From positions 124,001 to 188,000 of the forward strand of contig JAIWZP010000016.1 in NCBI GenBank assembly GCA_025201375.1: DNA of 64,000 bases. The letters run 5' to 3'. The notes beneath the pieces were generated by a model. The model worked only from the letters and a program-made list of their open reading frames with translations. It made no database searches and was not told the origin of the DNA. Position numbers and translations under genes: made by a program. The stretch comes from Gongronella butleri (lineage: Eukaryota; Mucoromycota; Mucoromycetes; Mucorales; Cunninghamellaceae). Position 1 is the first letter of the stretch. Every line of letters begins with the position of its first letter. Of this stretch, positions 12,196 through 23,744 are shown one piece after another.

Positions 12196-14479
12196 TTACA
12201 TATCAATTCCCCAGTCGCCGACCGTTGACATGGCGGTCTCGTCGCCTTGAGCGATCAATTCGCCGTCCTTGCCGTCAAGCACGTGGGCGACACAAGCCCA
12301 TGGGTCCTTTGCGCCGCCCCATTGCAACAGACGGTCGCGGAATGCCTGGCCCATGCGCCTATCCAGCGGGTTTTGAGCAAAGCATGTGTTCCAGATGCGA
12401 TTGGCGAGTGTGCGATCAAAGAGGTACGAGTAATAGCCTGCGCCATAGCCAAACAGGTGGCCAAATTGGGCGGGCCACATGGTGCCGGGGACGCTCGGGA
12501 AGGTGCCATACTTATCCTGGATGTCGTGCCACAGGGCCGCGGATGAGAAGGAGCCGTCGGCAAAGGCGGAGGCGGGGGCGACGTGGTATTGCTGGTCGAT
12601 CATGGACATGAGGATCTGGTTGTTGATTTCAATGCCGCTGAATCGCTGGCGCTGGCGCAGGTACGCGTGCAGGTTGGTGTCAATGTCGCGGCGGTCGGTG
12701 AAGAGGCCGAGCACGTCCGGATGAGTGACGAAACGCTCCATGAGGATCGACGGAAGCTCGACAAAGTCGGTGGCGCAGCGCGTGCCGGCCACGTTGTGGA
12801 AATCGGTGCGGCCCAGCATCGAGTGCATGGCGTGGCCCATCTCGTGCGACAACGTCTCGACCTCGAACATGGACAGCACCGATTTGGCTGCAAAATCGCA
12901 CGTGAGCGCAATCACCGGCAATTGGTACTCCGTGGCATTGACGCGGCGTGACGTGCGGATGGTATAATGCGCCGCATGCGTCGTCTTGCCAGCGCGGCTG
13001 TACAGATCGCAATAGATCGACCCGAGCTTGCCATCGCGCTCGCAAATCACATCCAACTTGCGCACATCATCGTGCCACGATTCACCAGGCTTCATAAAAG
13101 AAGGTTCAAAATGCACACCATACAAATGGCCAAACAGGCGCGACAGGCCCTGGATCACCGACCCGACGGTGAAATAAGGCATCGACGTCGATCGTGGCTG
13201 CGTCAGCGTGTACTTGTGCATGTAATAGTCGCGATCCCATGCGTGCAGCCCAACTGCCCCCGCCACACCGCCTCGAAGCCGCGTCTGCTCAAGGAGAGCC
13301 ATATCCTGCTGGATCGCCGGTCCCTGGTGGTTCAAAAGCGTGCGTAGGAAAACCTGCACATTGTCTAATTTTACGAAGAAAAAGGAAAAAAAAAAAAAAA
13401 AAGAGAGCGATTCAGCCCATCGCGCTTTTTTTTTTTTTTTTTTCCAATTCTCTGTTTTTTTCTTTTCTTTGCCACATACCTGGGTTTTTGGCCATCTTGT
13501 CCTGCAATTGAAGATGCGCATAAGAGGGTTGGCCGACAAGATTGGCAAGCTGAGCGCGTGTGTGCAAGAGAAAGTCGAGAATGGCGATGTGGTCGTCATT
13601 GGCGGAGTGCAGTGCCTGATACACCTGCTTGCGGATGTCCGGATTGTCTGCGTATTTTAGGATCCATTGGCAGTCAGCAGTGTCTGTGGCAACGACGATT
13701 TCGTCGCCATCCGCGGCGGCCTGGCTAAGAAACGACGTGGGAAGACCGCGTAAATCAGCCCTTGGGATGCGCAAATGCGAGACGGCGCGTGGCTGGCGCT
13801 GGATAAATTCGCGTCCGAGCAGGATGATGCGATCGGACAGGTCGACAAATTGTTTGCGCTGCTGGTCGGGCAGGTGGATGCCGGATTTTTCAAAATCGCG
13901 CAAAAAGACGATGGCGGCGGCGTGCTCGTCGGGTTCGAGAGCGTGGACAATGGCGGGGCGCGACAATGCGTCGGCCAAGACCTTGTACAAGCGCGTGTCG
14001 GTGTTGAGCGTGTTCATGTACGTGCACAAGTCGGTGTACGCCTTGTTGGCGGCATCCAGCAGCACAGGGTCCGGATGCGCATTGCGTAGAAATTCGGCCA
14101 GGTCAATCACAATGCAAAGTGTGTCCGACAGCTGATCCAAGTACACAATCACACGTCGCATCTCAGCTTCCGATGCCGGCGCACGGCAAATCTGTTCCAC
14201 CAGCACCTGCGCTTGCGCAATCGCCTGCTTCACCGCCTGGTCAAATCCCGCCGCATCCGTGAACAAGGGATGCTCAAGCAGACCCGTGCGCTTCGTGTGT
14301 ATCAACGACCCTTGCCGCTGGTGTTGCCGCCAAACGTCCCCGTCGTCAAAAAGCGACCGCAGGTGGTTGTGGTGGTCTTGCGACGCAAACGCAGGAACAG
14401 CACGCGCAACAGGCGAAGTAGACAGGCACCTCTTGCAGATCCACCGTTGCAAGTGACGTGTCAAACGAGGCCGCATCAA
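12196..14479 (-). CDS. OCT1: Mitochondrial intermediate peptidase (M3 metallopeptidase)
   Basis: Two exons on the minus strand: 14479-13480 and 13364-12196 (722 aa). The enzyme removes octapeptides from imported mitochondrial precursors. The N-terminus is Arg-rich and lacks acids for about 35 residues, as expected of a matrix presequence. The zinc-site motif HEMGH lies at about residue 506 within SHEMGHAMHSMLGRTDF, followed by GTRCATDFVELPS and later GYGAGYYSYLFDR, all characteristic of MIP rather than other thimet-type peptidases. The intron falls in MAKNPDNVQVF and is fixed by frame. Either of two adjacent ATGs (14479 or 14476) could start it. Length agrees with the family. Confidence 0.94.
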
Positions 14480-14705
14480 GAAAAAGAGTAAAATGTGGAA
14501 GGTAAAAAAAAAAAGTAAGAGCTGTCGTCAACAGGAACTTTTTTTTGCTCTTTTGAACCCGAAACGGGTCGGAGATTCAATGGATGCCGAGACAAAAAAA
14601 GAAAGACACCAAGTTGTTGCTCCGCACTTTTTCTTTCTTGCTCGCTTTTCTTCCCTCGTTCATCACATCCCCCTCCCCCTCTGCGCTCCTTTTTTTTTTT
14701 TTTGT

Positions 14706-16987
14706 ATGACTAGCAACGTGTCTGGTAATATAATTGATAGATAAAAGTGCAATGTCGTGTATGTGTGGGAGTGAAAATAAAGCTAAACGATTTTTCCCCC
14801 CGCAGGTGTGCGTCTCAGCTTCTTGACACCTTCCGACCAAGCCCGGTATGAGACCCTCTTTCTGGAGAATGCCCAAGGCGCGTCGTCCATCTCCGGTAAA
14901 ACGAAGAAGAAAAAAAAAAAAAGCGAAAAGATAAAAAAAATCTAATGCCCTTTTTCTCTTGTTTTTGTTTGTAGCGTCCGCGGCACGGGAGCTATTGTCA
15001 AGGTCGAATCTTGGAGACGCGGTGCTTGCGTCGATTTGGGACCTGTCGAACGTGACGCAGCAGCCGCAATTGACTTTTCCCGAATTTGCGCTGGCAATGT
15101 ACCTGACATCGAGCAAAATGACGGGGCGCGACATTCCTTCGACGTTGCCGGGCAATATCAAGGATGAAGTCATGCGCGCCGTGCAAGGCGTTCCCAATGT
15201 CCAAGCTTCTCAGCCCACAGGGATGCACGCACTCGTCCCCACCATGCACGCGTCACTGTCCACACCACCCATCCCGCAGCAAGCCATGCCCACAGGCATG
15301 TATGCCACCATGGCCTTTGCCAACCAGATGATGCCCCACGCAGACTATTCGCACAATCAGCAGCGCCACTTTGATCGCCTCAAAGGCTCGGTCAAGGTCC
15401 CCTGGGCCGTGTCGCAGGAGGAAAAAAAGCAATACTCCAAGATCTTCAATGCCTGGGATCCAGAGAAAAATGGCTACATCACGGGCGACAAGGCAAAGGA
15501 AATCTTTACCCAGTCGGGCCTTGCCCAAAATGTCCTCATGCAGATCTGGTATGTCTTTTCTCCTCCTTTTTTTTTTTTTTTTTTCTTTTTCGAATGGTTT
15601 TTTATTTACTTTTTTTTTCCTTCTCTTGACAAGGAACCTGGCGGACCCCAACAACCAAGGCAAGCTCAACATTGACGAATTCTCTGTGGCGATGCACCTC
15701 ATCTATCGCAAACTCAATGGATACGATGTGCCGACGACGCTCCCTGCCGAATTGATCCCTCCATCGACGCGTGAGCTCAAGGACACCGTGGACGGGCTCA
15801 AGCAAGATCTGCTGCGCAGCATTGCACAGAAAAAAAGCGTGACCAGCTTCAATGATACCAGTCTGTCCGTGCCATCGTCACCGTCGTCGCGCCGCTCGCC
15901 GAGTCCTAGCAAATCAGGGCGCAAAACGACGTCAAAATCGCGTTATGGCAGGGATTTGTACGGTGGAAAGGGCGACGATGATGACGACAATGATGTTGGG
16001 TATGTGTCCAGTGCGCGTCGCATGGGCCCCGATCGGTCACGAGGCTCGCCCATGTCCACCAGCACCTCCTCCTCTGGCACGTCCACGCCAAACGCAGCCT
16101 CCAGCTATGGCTATCGCAGCAAAACGACGCGCATGGCAGAACTTCGCCAGCAAATTGCCGAAAAACGCGAAATTCTCAAAAAACACGAAGAAGCACTCAA
16201 GAATCAGCAAGCCGTTGCCTATAGTGACCTTCCGTACCTAGATCAGCAAGACATTGACGACTTGCGCACGAAAATCCGCGAATTGCAAATGGAAGCCGTG
16301 CGCTCCGGCACCGGTCCTTCATTGCGCTGGCATCAATACGTCGAGCAGACAAACCATCTCGCCGCCGTCGCCGAAGAAAACAAGGCACTCACGCAAGAAC
16401 TCACCTTCACCCTCGATTCCGTCATCCACGGGCTCATCAAGCAAGTCGCAGAGGTCGAGGCCGATCTCAAGGCTAAAAAGCTGATTGCCCTGAAACAGCG
16501 TGCCGCCCAGGGCACCGGCATGCCCGCACCCATCGACGACGCCCAGATCCAGGGCACGGGCCCAGACGGACAGGTCACCGAGGCCGATCGCATCCGCGCA
16601 AAGGCAAAAGCCCTCATTGCCGCGAAAATGGGCAAATTACAGCAACAGGGTGGATCTGCGGCTGGCGCCGTCGATGTTGCAAAGGAAACGCGAGCCATTG
16701 AGGACGAGCACGCCGAATTCAAGCTGTATCTCGATGCCCTCCGCACCAACATCGCGGAATTTGATGACCAAATCAAGGAGATTGGCATGGAAACAAGCCT
16801 CATTGGCCTTGACATCAGCAAGCACAAGGTCGACCAAAAGCTCATTGACGAACACAATCGCTTTGAAAAGGGCGAAAAGGTTGCAAAGGACCTCAAGGAA
16901 TTCATCGATCAATTGGCCTATGAAGCCGCACTCGCAAAGGCCCCCGACGTCGACACCACCTTTGAATCCCGATTCCCAGAGCTCTAG
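14706..16987 (+). CDS. Pan1-like protein with two EH domains
   Basis: Four exons: 14706-14724, 14806-14895, 14975-15548, 15634-16987 (678 aa). EH1 (about 10-105) begins LTPSDQARYETLF and continues with ISGASAARELL and FPEFALAMYL; EH2 (about 150-240) has WAVSQEEKKQYSKIF, DPEKNGYITGDKA and NLADPNNQGKLN, then IYRKLNGYDVPTTLP. These match the EH pair of fungal Pan1, an endocytic scaffold that binds NPF motifs and activates Arp2/3. After a Ser-rich linker the rest (from about 380) is coiled coil. The long Pro-rich C-terminus of yeast Pan1 is absent; the protein ends in FESRFPEL. The last exon uses an AAG acceptor. The start exon is only 19 nt but joins in frame and supplies the sole upstream ATG. 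Confidence 0.87.
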
Positions 16988-18666
16988 TTTTTGTATTTTA
17001 CTCTTTTTTTTTTTGGTTTATTTTTTCTACACGGAATGAAAAAAAAAAAAGTATCCTTTTTTTTTAATGGATTTTGGAAGATTGTCGTTTTTTTTTATTT
17101 GTAAAATACGTGCACGCGAAAAATAGGCAACGTTGCAAAAGTGTTGACGAGAGACAACGTGACGACCAAAGTCAAGAGACAAAGGGAAAAAAAGGACAAT
17201 TGTTGTCAAAACAATCTGATTTTTACTTTTTACTAGCAAACATCGCACAATCGTCGAGTGGCACGAATTTCAGGGCGCTGCTTTTTGCAAATAAAAGAAG
17301 AAGAAGAATTTCTTTTGAGCGTCTCCTCGAGTCTCTGGGTGCAAAATTTGGGAAGCTATACCTGATCGAAATTAGGCGCACAAGCACACCTGTGAGGCGA
17401 CGATTTTTTGCGAAAAAATAGGCAAGTCCTTCGATCATCCCCAAACTTGGAGGGATGGAGGGCGCCACCTGGCATTGCACAGCGGAACAAATTTCAAGAG
17501 AGTCTGCCTCGTGGATTTCGAGAAAATGGGACATAAAAGTGCCGGAGAGCTTCATTTCAAATGCTCATCCCTCGACGACAAATCAAGCTAGAGCCGAGCG
17601 GTCAACATTTCCTCAGAGACGATCCTCCAAAGTTCCATGTGTATGCATTGCGCGGTGCAATGATTGAGCGCAATCTGGAGTATCAGCGCGCCAAAGTCCA
17701 CCCTTGAAAAACGCGGTTTCGACGCGTCGCCATTCACGCGCAAACCGCGCTTTTCTTGTGATTACTGACACCCACGTGTGCGCACGATCGATATGCACGA
17801 GATATGCTCGTTTCAGGCTGCTAAAAGCACGCTGTAAATTTATGGCACTGAATTGAAAATCAGCGTTTTTTGGGTTTCCACGCCCATTTTCTCCCCAACT
17901 TGCTTTACAATGCTCGACCCTTGCCAGCATAAGAAATGAAGAGGGAGACATGATCTTGCTATCTTTCAAGTTTCGCGATGATCTAGAGACCTTTTTTGAT
18001 TTTTGAAAATTGACCAGGGGGTCCTCCATGGATTTTGGCCATTTTTGATTGTGGCTACTGCTCGTCATCTAATGATCGCAGTGCCGCGAGTGTGGGCTCA
18101 AATGAAAGCCTGGCGCGATGTCTCTACCTCGGTCGCGAGAAATCAGCCAATAGGCTTTGAGAACGTCCCTCAATATCCGAAATGGACGTTTTATCGCCTT
18201 TGTTCATTTTACTCGCGTTTAATGATGGAATTCCAGGATAAAACCAACACCATTGGAGAGACACGACGCTGTATTATCATTTGACTGCCCAGAGCCACAC
18301 CAAGTTCCTTGTTGCGTCTTGAACAAATTCAAATGAAAAGTGAGAAAGCTGCATCTGTCTATTTTCTTGCCTTGATAATCGAATCCATTGGTGTCGCGAC
18401 TTTGCGGTGGTCTCAGGATGGCACATTTGCATGACTTTTGACCCATTTGCAAATCCTGACTTTTATCCTGTCGGGGCCAAAATAAAGACAAAAGGAGGGG
18501 AAATTGAACGGATGCCCAATTCTTTACGCACACCTCTTTCTGGCAAGCCACAAGCCACGAATGAAACTCCGCCGGGCGGGCGCCGGGCGGCTGCCTTATT
18601 ACGATTTTCTGTGCCTTGTTTCCCTTTTTTCTTCTTCTTTCCTTTTCGCTGCCCATTGATATCAGG
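16988..18666. other. Intergenic, EH protein to RPL5
   Basis: Mostly repeat copy A; the last 220 bp before the RPL5 start form the presumed ribosomal-protein promoter, with T/C-rich CCCTTTTTTCTTCTTCTTTC just upstream of the ATG. No gene recognised. Confidence 0.5.
17090..18445. repeat. Dispersed repeat family 2, copy A (~1.35 kb)
   Basis: Collinear over about 1.35 kb with copy B at about 49405-50760, same orientation, by eye around 85 percent identical in the middle and more diverged at both ends. Shared landmarks: CGACGATTTTTTGCG, GGGATGGAGGGC, GAGAGCTTCATTTCAAA, GCACGATCGATATG, CTTTGTTCATTT, CACTGTATTATCATT (with small differences). No terminal inverted repeat, poly-A tail or target-site duplication is evident. 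On the minus strand each copy has an open frame of about 110 codons at matching places (17223-17555 in A). It fills most of the gap between the EH protein and RPL5. Confidence 0.8.
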
Positions 18667-20135
18667 ATGGTAGGTGCAATTGGTGACAATGAGCAAAGAC
18701 ACGGTCTTGGGGAACTCGTTTGTATCCCCCATGGCTATGGACGGATGCAATGGACGATCCAGCGGATGGATGGATGGCAAATGGATATGGATGCATTGGA
18801 TGGATGGATGATTTGGAGGATGAAACAAGCTTGAACTGACACGCCTCTCTCTTTTTTTTTTTTTTGTGTGTGCAGCCTTTCGTGAAGCTTCAAAAGAACA
18901 AGGCCTACTTCAAGCGCTACCAAGTCAAGTATCGCCGTCGTCGTGGTAAGGAATTCACACACAAAAACAAAAGAACAAAATTAGCCAGCCCTCGCCCATT
19001 GCCTCGATCGAGCCACATTTTCAATTGCATGCACGGACACACCGTCGCCCTTTGGCACACTCTTTTACACGTTGGAAATGATGATCTGCATAGTATAGTT
19101 CAAATGACAATGGCCTTGCAACTATTGGTTGATACATTTAATAGTCTTTTTTCGCCCCTATCTGATTCCAACGTGCATGCAATTTGACATTGGCTCCTTC
19201 GCGCGCATGAGGGCGGGCTCCATTGGGCTTTTTTTTTTGCCTGGGCCATTGGTCCCATTGAATGGCAGTCTGCGGATGGATAGCTCACCTTTTTTTTTGT
19301 AATTTTTGCCTTTTTCTTTTGGTGAACAGAGGGCAAGACCGACTACTATGCTCGCAAGCGTCTTGTGGTGCAAGCCAAGAACAAGTACAACTCGCCCAAG
19401 TACCGCCTGGTCGTCCGCATCACCAACCGTGACGTGATCTGCCAGATCGTGTACGCCAAGCTCCAGGGTGACTTTGTTTTGGCCGCCGCCTACTCTCACG
19501 AATTGCCCCGCTACGGTGTCAAGGGTGGTTTGACCAACTGGTCTGCCGCCTACTGCACTGGCTTGCTCTTGGCTCGCCGTGTGCTCACCAAGCTCGGCCT
19601 TGCCGACAAGTACGAGGGTGTTGCCGAGGCTGATGGCACGCTCACCATGACCGAGGCCAACGAGGAGGGTCCCCGCCCCTTCAAGGCCTTTTTGGATGTC
19701 GGTCTCGCCCGCACCTCCACTGGTGCCCGTGTCTTTGGTGCCATGAAGGGTGCTTCCGATGGTGGCATCTTCGTCCCCCACTCCGGCACGCGTTTCCCCG
19801 GTTTCGACATTGAGACCAAGACCAACGATGACGAGCTCCTCCGCAACTACATCTTTGGTGTCCACGTCGCCGAGTACATGGAGTACCTCGAGGAGGAAGA
19901 CGAGGAGCGCTACAAGAAGATCTTTGCCGGCTTCATCAAGAACGGCATCACCTCCGACGCCGTCGAGGACATGTACGCCGAGGCCCACGAGGCCATCCGT
20001 GCTGACCCCTCCGCCAAGCCCACCGAAAAGAAGAAGCCTGCTCAACCCTACAAGGGCCGCAAGCAGCGCCTCAACAAGAAGCAGCGCGACGCCAAGATTG
20101 CCGCCAAGATTGCTGCTTTCGAAGCTCAACAATAA
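18667..20135 (+). CDS. RPL5: 60S ribosomal protein L5 (uL18)
   Basis: Three exons: 18667-18669, 18876-18945, 19330-20135 (292 aa). It binds 5S rRNA and RPL11 and joins the large subunit central protuberance. The N-terminus [19 protein letters not shown], then [19 protein letters not shown] and the basic C-terminus are near-universal L5 sequence. The start codon stands alone as a 3-nt coding exon: ATG is directly followed by GTAGGT, and the next exon opens at CCT in frame after a T-rich acceptor. Intron 2 (384 nt) hosts a C/D box snoRNA. Codons are strongly biased to GCC, CTC, GTC and AAG, unlike neighbours, as expected of a highly expressed gene. AATAAA follows the stop at about 20158. Confidence 0.97.
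19068..19175 (+). ncRNA. C/D box snoRNA, snR60 / SNORD80 (U80)-like, in RPL5 intron 2
   Basis: Seen: a perfect 10-bp terminal stem (CACGTTGGAA at 19068-19077, TTCCAACGTG at 19166-19175), box C ATGATGA at 19078-19084 and box D CTGA at 19162-19165; internal C' near TTGATAC (about 19129-19135) and D' ATGA at 19104-19107. The 12 nt before box D, TTTCGCCCCTAT, are complementary to the conserved 25S/28S segment AUAGGGGCGAAA; the fifth base upstream of D faces the G that is Gm908 in yeast numbering. The 10 nt GTATAGTTCA before D' pair (one G-U) with UGAACUAUGC, and the fifth base faces A817. Known: yeast snR60 and human SNORD80 guide exactly this pair. rRNA sequences are from memory. It should be released from the excised intron. 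Confidence 0.88.
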
Positions 20136-20463
20136 GCATCCCTCCTCATCCTGTCACAATAAAAAAGAATTCGCGATCCTTTTTTGCCTTTTTACTTTTT
20201 GCTTTTTATCTTTTGCTTTTTCGGGTATTTTCAATGTTTTGTTTTTTTTTTGTAATGCGCACGCCTCCCCCCCTCCTCGCCAATAGATTGCTCCATTTTC
20301 ATACGCGTCTCGCTTACAATCACATGCGTTTGCCTATTTAGGCCCAGAACGGGTGCGTGCAGCACATAAAAAAGGGGAAAGTCATCAAACAACCTCTTTT
20401 TTTTTTCTTCCTCTTTGTTTCATTCCCCCCTTTATCATTCCATTTCCATCTTATACCACCCTC
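20136..20463. other. Intergenic, RPL5 to coiled-coil gene
   Basis: Contains the RPL5 polyadenylation region and, from about 20303, promoter DNA of the coiled-coil gene. The promoter part (block with GTGTGCAGCACATAAAAAA in one copy and GCGTGCAGCACATAAAAAA in the other) is repeated at about 24757-24870 in front of the decayed copy. Confidence 0.6.
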
Positions 20464-22423
20464 ATGCCCCTCTCATCGACATCTAGAGCACCTCCACTCA
20501 TCAATACCAGAGAGCCACGTCGCCACATGCCGCCACCGCCATCACCGACCTTATCCACGACATCGTTGCGCTCATCCATGTCCTGGATCGCAGAAAAATC
20601 ACCCCAGGACCTCGTCGGCCTTTTAAAAAGTGCCTACAGCCACCTGCGCGAGAAAGAAAAGGGTACCAAAAGCAGCCACATTGACGTTTTTCATGTGATT
20701 TTATGCTGATCCCTTTTTTTTTTATTTCTTTCTTTTTCCAGATTTGGTGCTGGCAGCCGAAGTGGGTCGGCACCTGCTGACAAGCAAGGCGCAGTTGGAA
20801 AAGAATTACGAATCATTGCTCGCCTCCATGGACGCCGGGCCCTCCACCGACCATGAAAACAGCCATGCCATTGACGACGACGACGACGACGACGACACCG
20901 AGGCACCCGAGATGCGATTCATTCCGTCCCTCCAAGCTCAACAGATCATGATGGAGGTCCTGGAGCAAAAAAACAAAGAATTGCAACTGCAATTGGATCA
21001 GCTGGAGAACGAAAAGCAAAATCTCAGCAAATCGAGCATTGAGCGCACCAAGGAGCTGGAACATGGTATCCACGTGCTCAAATCCGACCTCGACATGGCC
21101 ACGGCCAAGATACACGAATTGGAGGCCATGCAGACCACGAACCAGGCGGACGCGACGCAAATGCGACGTGGATCTAGGCGCCGACGCGCCGAACACGCGT
21201 CCAACTCCGACACAAGCGATTCTGACGGAAGCATGGACGAATTGCAGCAAGATTTGAATCGCCTGCAAGGTGAAAAACAACAGGTATTTTACCAAATATA
21301 TTGAAGCGTAAAAAAAAAAAAAATCAAAATTTGCTGACGATGCCCCATCCTGCCCGCATTTCTGCCTCCATTTTCCACCTCCACCTCCTCTCCCCCTGCC
21401 TCCCTTTGCTCTCTTCCGCATTAGGCAATTGAGGCGAAAAGAGAGCTAGAATCCAAGCTGAAGCTTGCGATGACGGATCTGCGGCAGCTTAAGCAACAAT
21501 TCCAGCAATTCGAATTTAGCCAAGACACGTATAAGTCTATGCAGCAGACGTACGAGCGGCAGATGATGCATATCCATGAGCTCAATACCACACTCGAAGA
21601 GCACCGCGCATTGTTCCAAAAATTGCGCGATCGTGGCATCAATGTCCATGGCCTGTCGTCGCCGACGCCTAGCGTGATTATGACGCCATCTGTCCACGAA
21701 GGGCGCGGCGCATCGCGTGGTGGTCCAAGACAATCGCTTCTGGACGAGATGGAGAGACTGCAGATGCGACATGCGCAAGAAAACAAGCAAAATAACGAGT
21801 CTGACGCCGAATTGGACGCGTCCGACGCGTCCGACGCGTCGTGGTTCCTGAAGGGGTTCCTCTCGAGCGAGGGGCAAGATATTGACATGCTTGAGCAAGC
21901 AATGGCCAAGTCGGTGGGCGTACATCAAGGCTACATTGATCAGGCGCTCAACATGATTCAGCAATTGGAAAAGGACATGAATGCCGCTGCAGCTGGCGGC
22001 ACCGACGAAGCCCCGTCCACGCTCATCCTCAATCCATTGTCCGATCGATCAGCGTCACTTTCGGCTGTTGGCGCCATGCCACACCACCCATATTCGGCAT
22101 ACGACGGCGAAAACGACGATGACTGGCCGTCGACCTTTGAGGATGATCCCACAGAAGACCCATTCCATCTCCCCATGGTCATCCATGACCCATACAGCAA
22201 CACAAAACTGTACCCGGTATCCCCCATCCGCACGGCACAGCACAATGCCATCACAGTCCATGATCCCAAAAATACGCGACCTGGTCTCGTGCGCCAATGG
22301 ATGGAAAAAGCACTGCATCGCATCTGGCGCTGGTGCCGCTTCGCCATCATCCTCTCCACAGCCGTCATGATCAGCATCTGGTCCGGCCCAGACAGCATGC
22401 TGTTGACAGAAAACGACCATTAG
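20464..22423 (+). CDS. Coiled-coil, tail-anchored protein with dynein-adaptor CC1-box-like motif
   Basis: Three exons: 20464-20662, 20742-21283, 21425-22423 (579 aa). Seen: a Ser/Pro-rich start, then at about 67-94 the segment DLVLAAEVGRHLL..NYESLL, long coiled coil (about 120-360) broken by an Asp run and an RRGSRRRR patch, a triple DAS repeat, and one hydrophobic helix FAIILSTAVMISIW about 20 residues from the C-terminus. The AAxxG core with a following LL resembles the CC1 box by which BICD2, Spindly, HAP1 and TRAK bind dynein light intermediate chain; HRALFQKL further on loosely resembles the Spindly motif that binds dynactin. The topology suggests a cytosolic coil anchored to an organelle or the nuclear envelope. 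Function is inferred. The gene and its neighbour have a decayed second copy downstream. Confidence 0.82.
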
Positions 22424-22618
22424 CCCAATTACTTTCTTTTTTCATCTTTTCATCTTTTTACTCCAAATATTAAAAAAATCAAATCTGTCACGTGCCATCC
22501 TTGTCCATTACAAAAAAAAAAAGAGGGCCAAAATGGTCAATTTTCAGGACCGCCATTTCCATCGCGTCTCTTCCTTTTTCTTTTTCTTTTTTTTTTCTGT
22601 GATTTTTTTCCCACTGCA

Positions 22619-23146
22619 ATGTGTGAACCCAAGGATTACCTTCTGCAACGCCTCGAATGCAAGCAGCGGTTCTTGAAGTTTACCCAGAAGCTCACGAAGC
22701 GATTCGATGAGCCAAGCGACGCGCAGCAAGAAGAAGGGACAATGGTGGACCCCTCCAATGTATGAGCAAAAAAAGAAGAAAAAAGAGCCTGACTTTTTTT
22801 TTTTTTTTTTTTACTTTTTGCGTTGCAAAAGCCACAGCAACAACAGCGGAACCAAGCTGCAAAGCCTGTCAACTGGGATGAGGCCTGGAATGAAATCTGG
22901 GAGGAGTTTTGGACGGCCGTTCATGTGCAGCTGGAGGAGCTTTACGACATCGATATCGAGGAAGTGCGCGGTGCTGCGCCTTTGAGCGTGCAGCATGCTC
23001 AATTGCATGCGTGGCAGCAGCGCGAGGACAATCATGCGCGCACAATGGCTTCCGTTCGTCGAAAAACGTGCAAACTCTCATTGTCACAGATGGAAGCCCG
23101 GGTTCAAATGAAGCGCTCGCCCTCCCAAAACGAAGAATCACAATAA
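22619..23146 (+). CDS. Small helical protein A of a tandem paralogous family
   Basis: Two exons: 22619-22759 and 22832-23146 (151 aa). No family recognised. It has an amphipathic N-terminal helix (LQRLECKQRFLKFTQKL), an acidic/aromatic helix with WDEAWNEIWEEFW, then LEELYDIDIEEV, and a basic C-terminal motif RTMASVRRKTCK. Protein B (23745) shares KxRFxxKL, LEDLYTIDVREA and LAAVRRHT in the same order, and the shortened copy at 25744 keeps RTMASVRRKTCK. The acceptor is AAG at 22829-22831 in frame; CAG six bases later would drop two residues. AATAAA overlaps the stop. The helix pair ahead of an LYxID motif faintly recalls Borealin; that is a guess. Confidence 0.7.
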
Positions 23147-23744
23147 AATGAAAAAAAAGGCATATGAAATACGATATCATCCCTCTTTTCTCTTATGATT
23201 TACGTGAAAATTGTAAAAAAAAATGGCGTCAATGTGTCTGTCCAGTCATTTACTACGCGTCAAACGCGGCTCTGTGACCCTGCACCTGCAACTGCGCATC
23301 AGCGTGGCTCAAGATACGCCGCTTTACATTAATCGGTTTTATTCAAATTGGCAACCCCCTTGCGCTCTCTCTCAATTTTTTTTTCGATCAAACGGCAAGC
23401 CGCCGCAAGAAAGAACAGCAAAAATGAGGTCATGAAAGGCGAATGACGTGTTTTTATCGTCGTTTGCAACCTGGGCGATTCAAATGACAGGTAAGACTGC
23501 AGCATGAGTTATCAAATGGTCTTTGTGCGCTCAAAATCTGTCAAAAAAGCGAAACGCACCGCGATCGACTTCTTTTTCGCATGTCCAACGCCCTGTTGAT
23601 TGAAAAAAAGGAGAAACATATGAAGGGTGACCAATCATCTTGAAATCCCTAGGTCAGCGTGCGGCCCCATTGAAAGGGCGCGTCACGGGCTTTTTTTTTT
23701 TTTTTCGTTTCTTCCCTTACTTTTTTTTTTTTTTTTTTTGAAAA
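23147..23744. other. Intergenic, small genes A to B
   Basis: The part at about 23194-23330 (AATGTGTCTG.. to ..ACGCCGCTTTA) recurs at about 26338-26475 behind the second copy, so it belongs to the duplicated unit. No gene seen. Confidence 0.55.

Noticed and set aside
18670..18875. snoRNA in RPL5 intron 1
   Set aside because: GATGA and CTGA are present but only about 15 nt apart, with no terminal stem.
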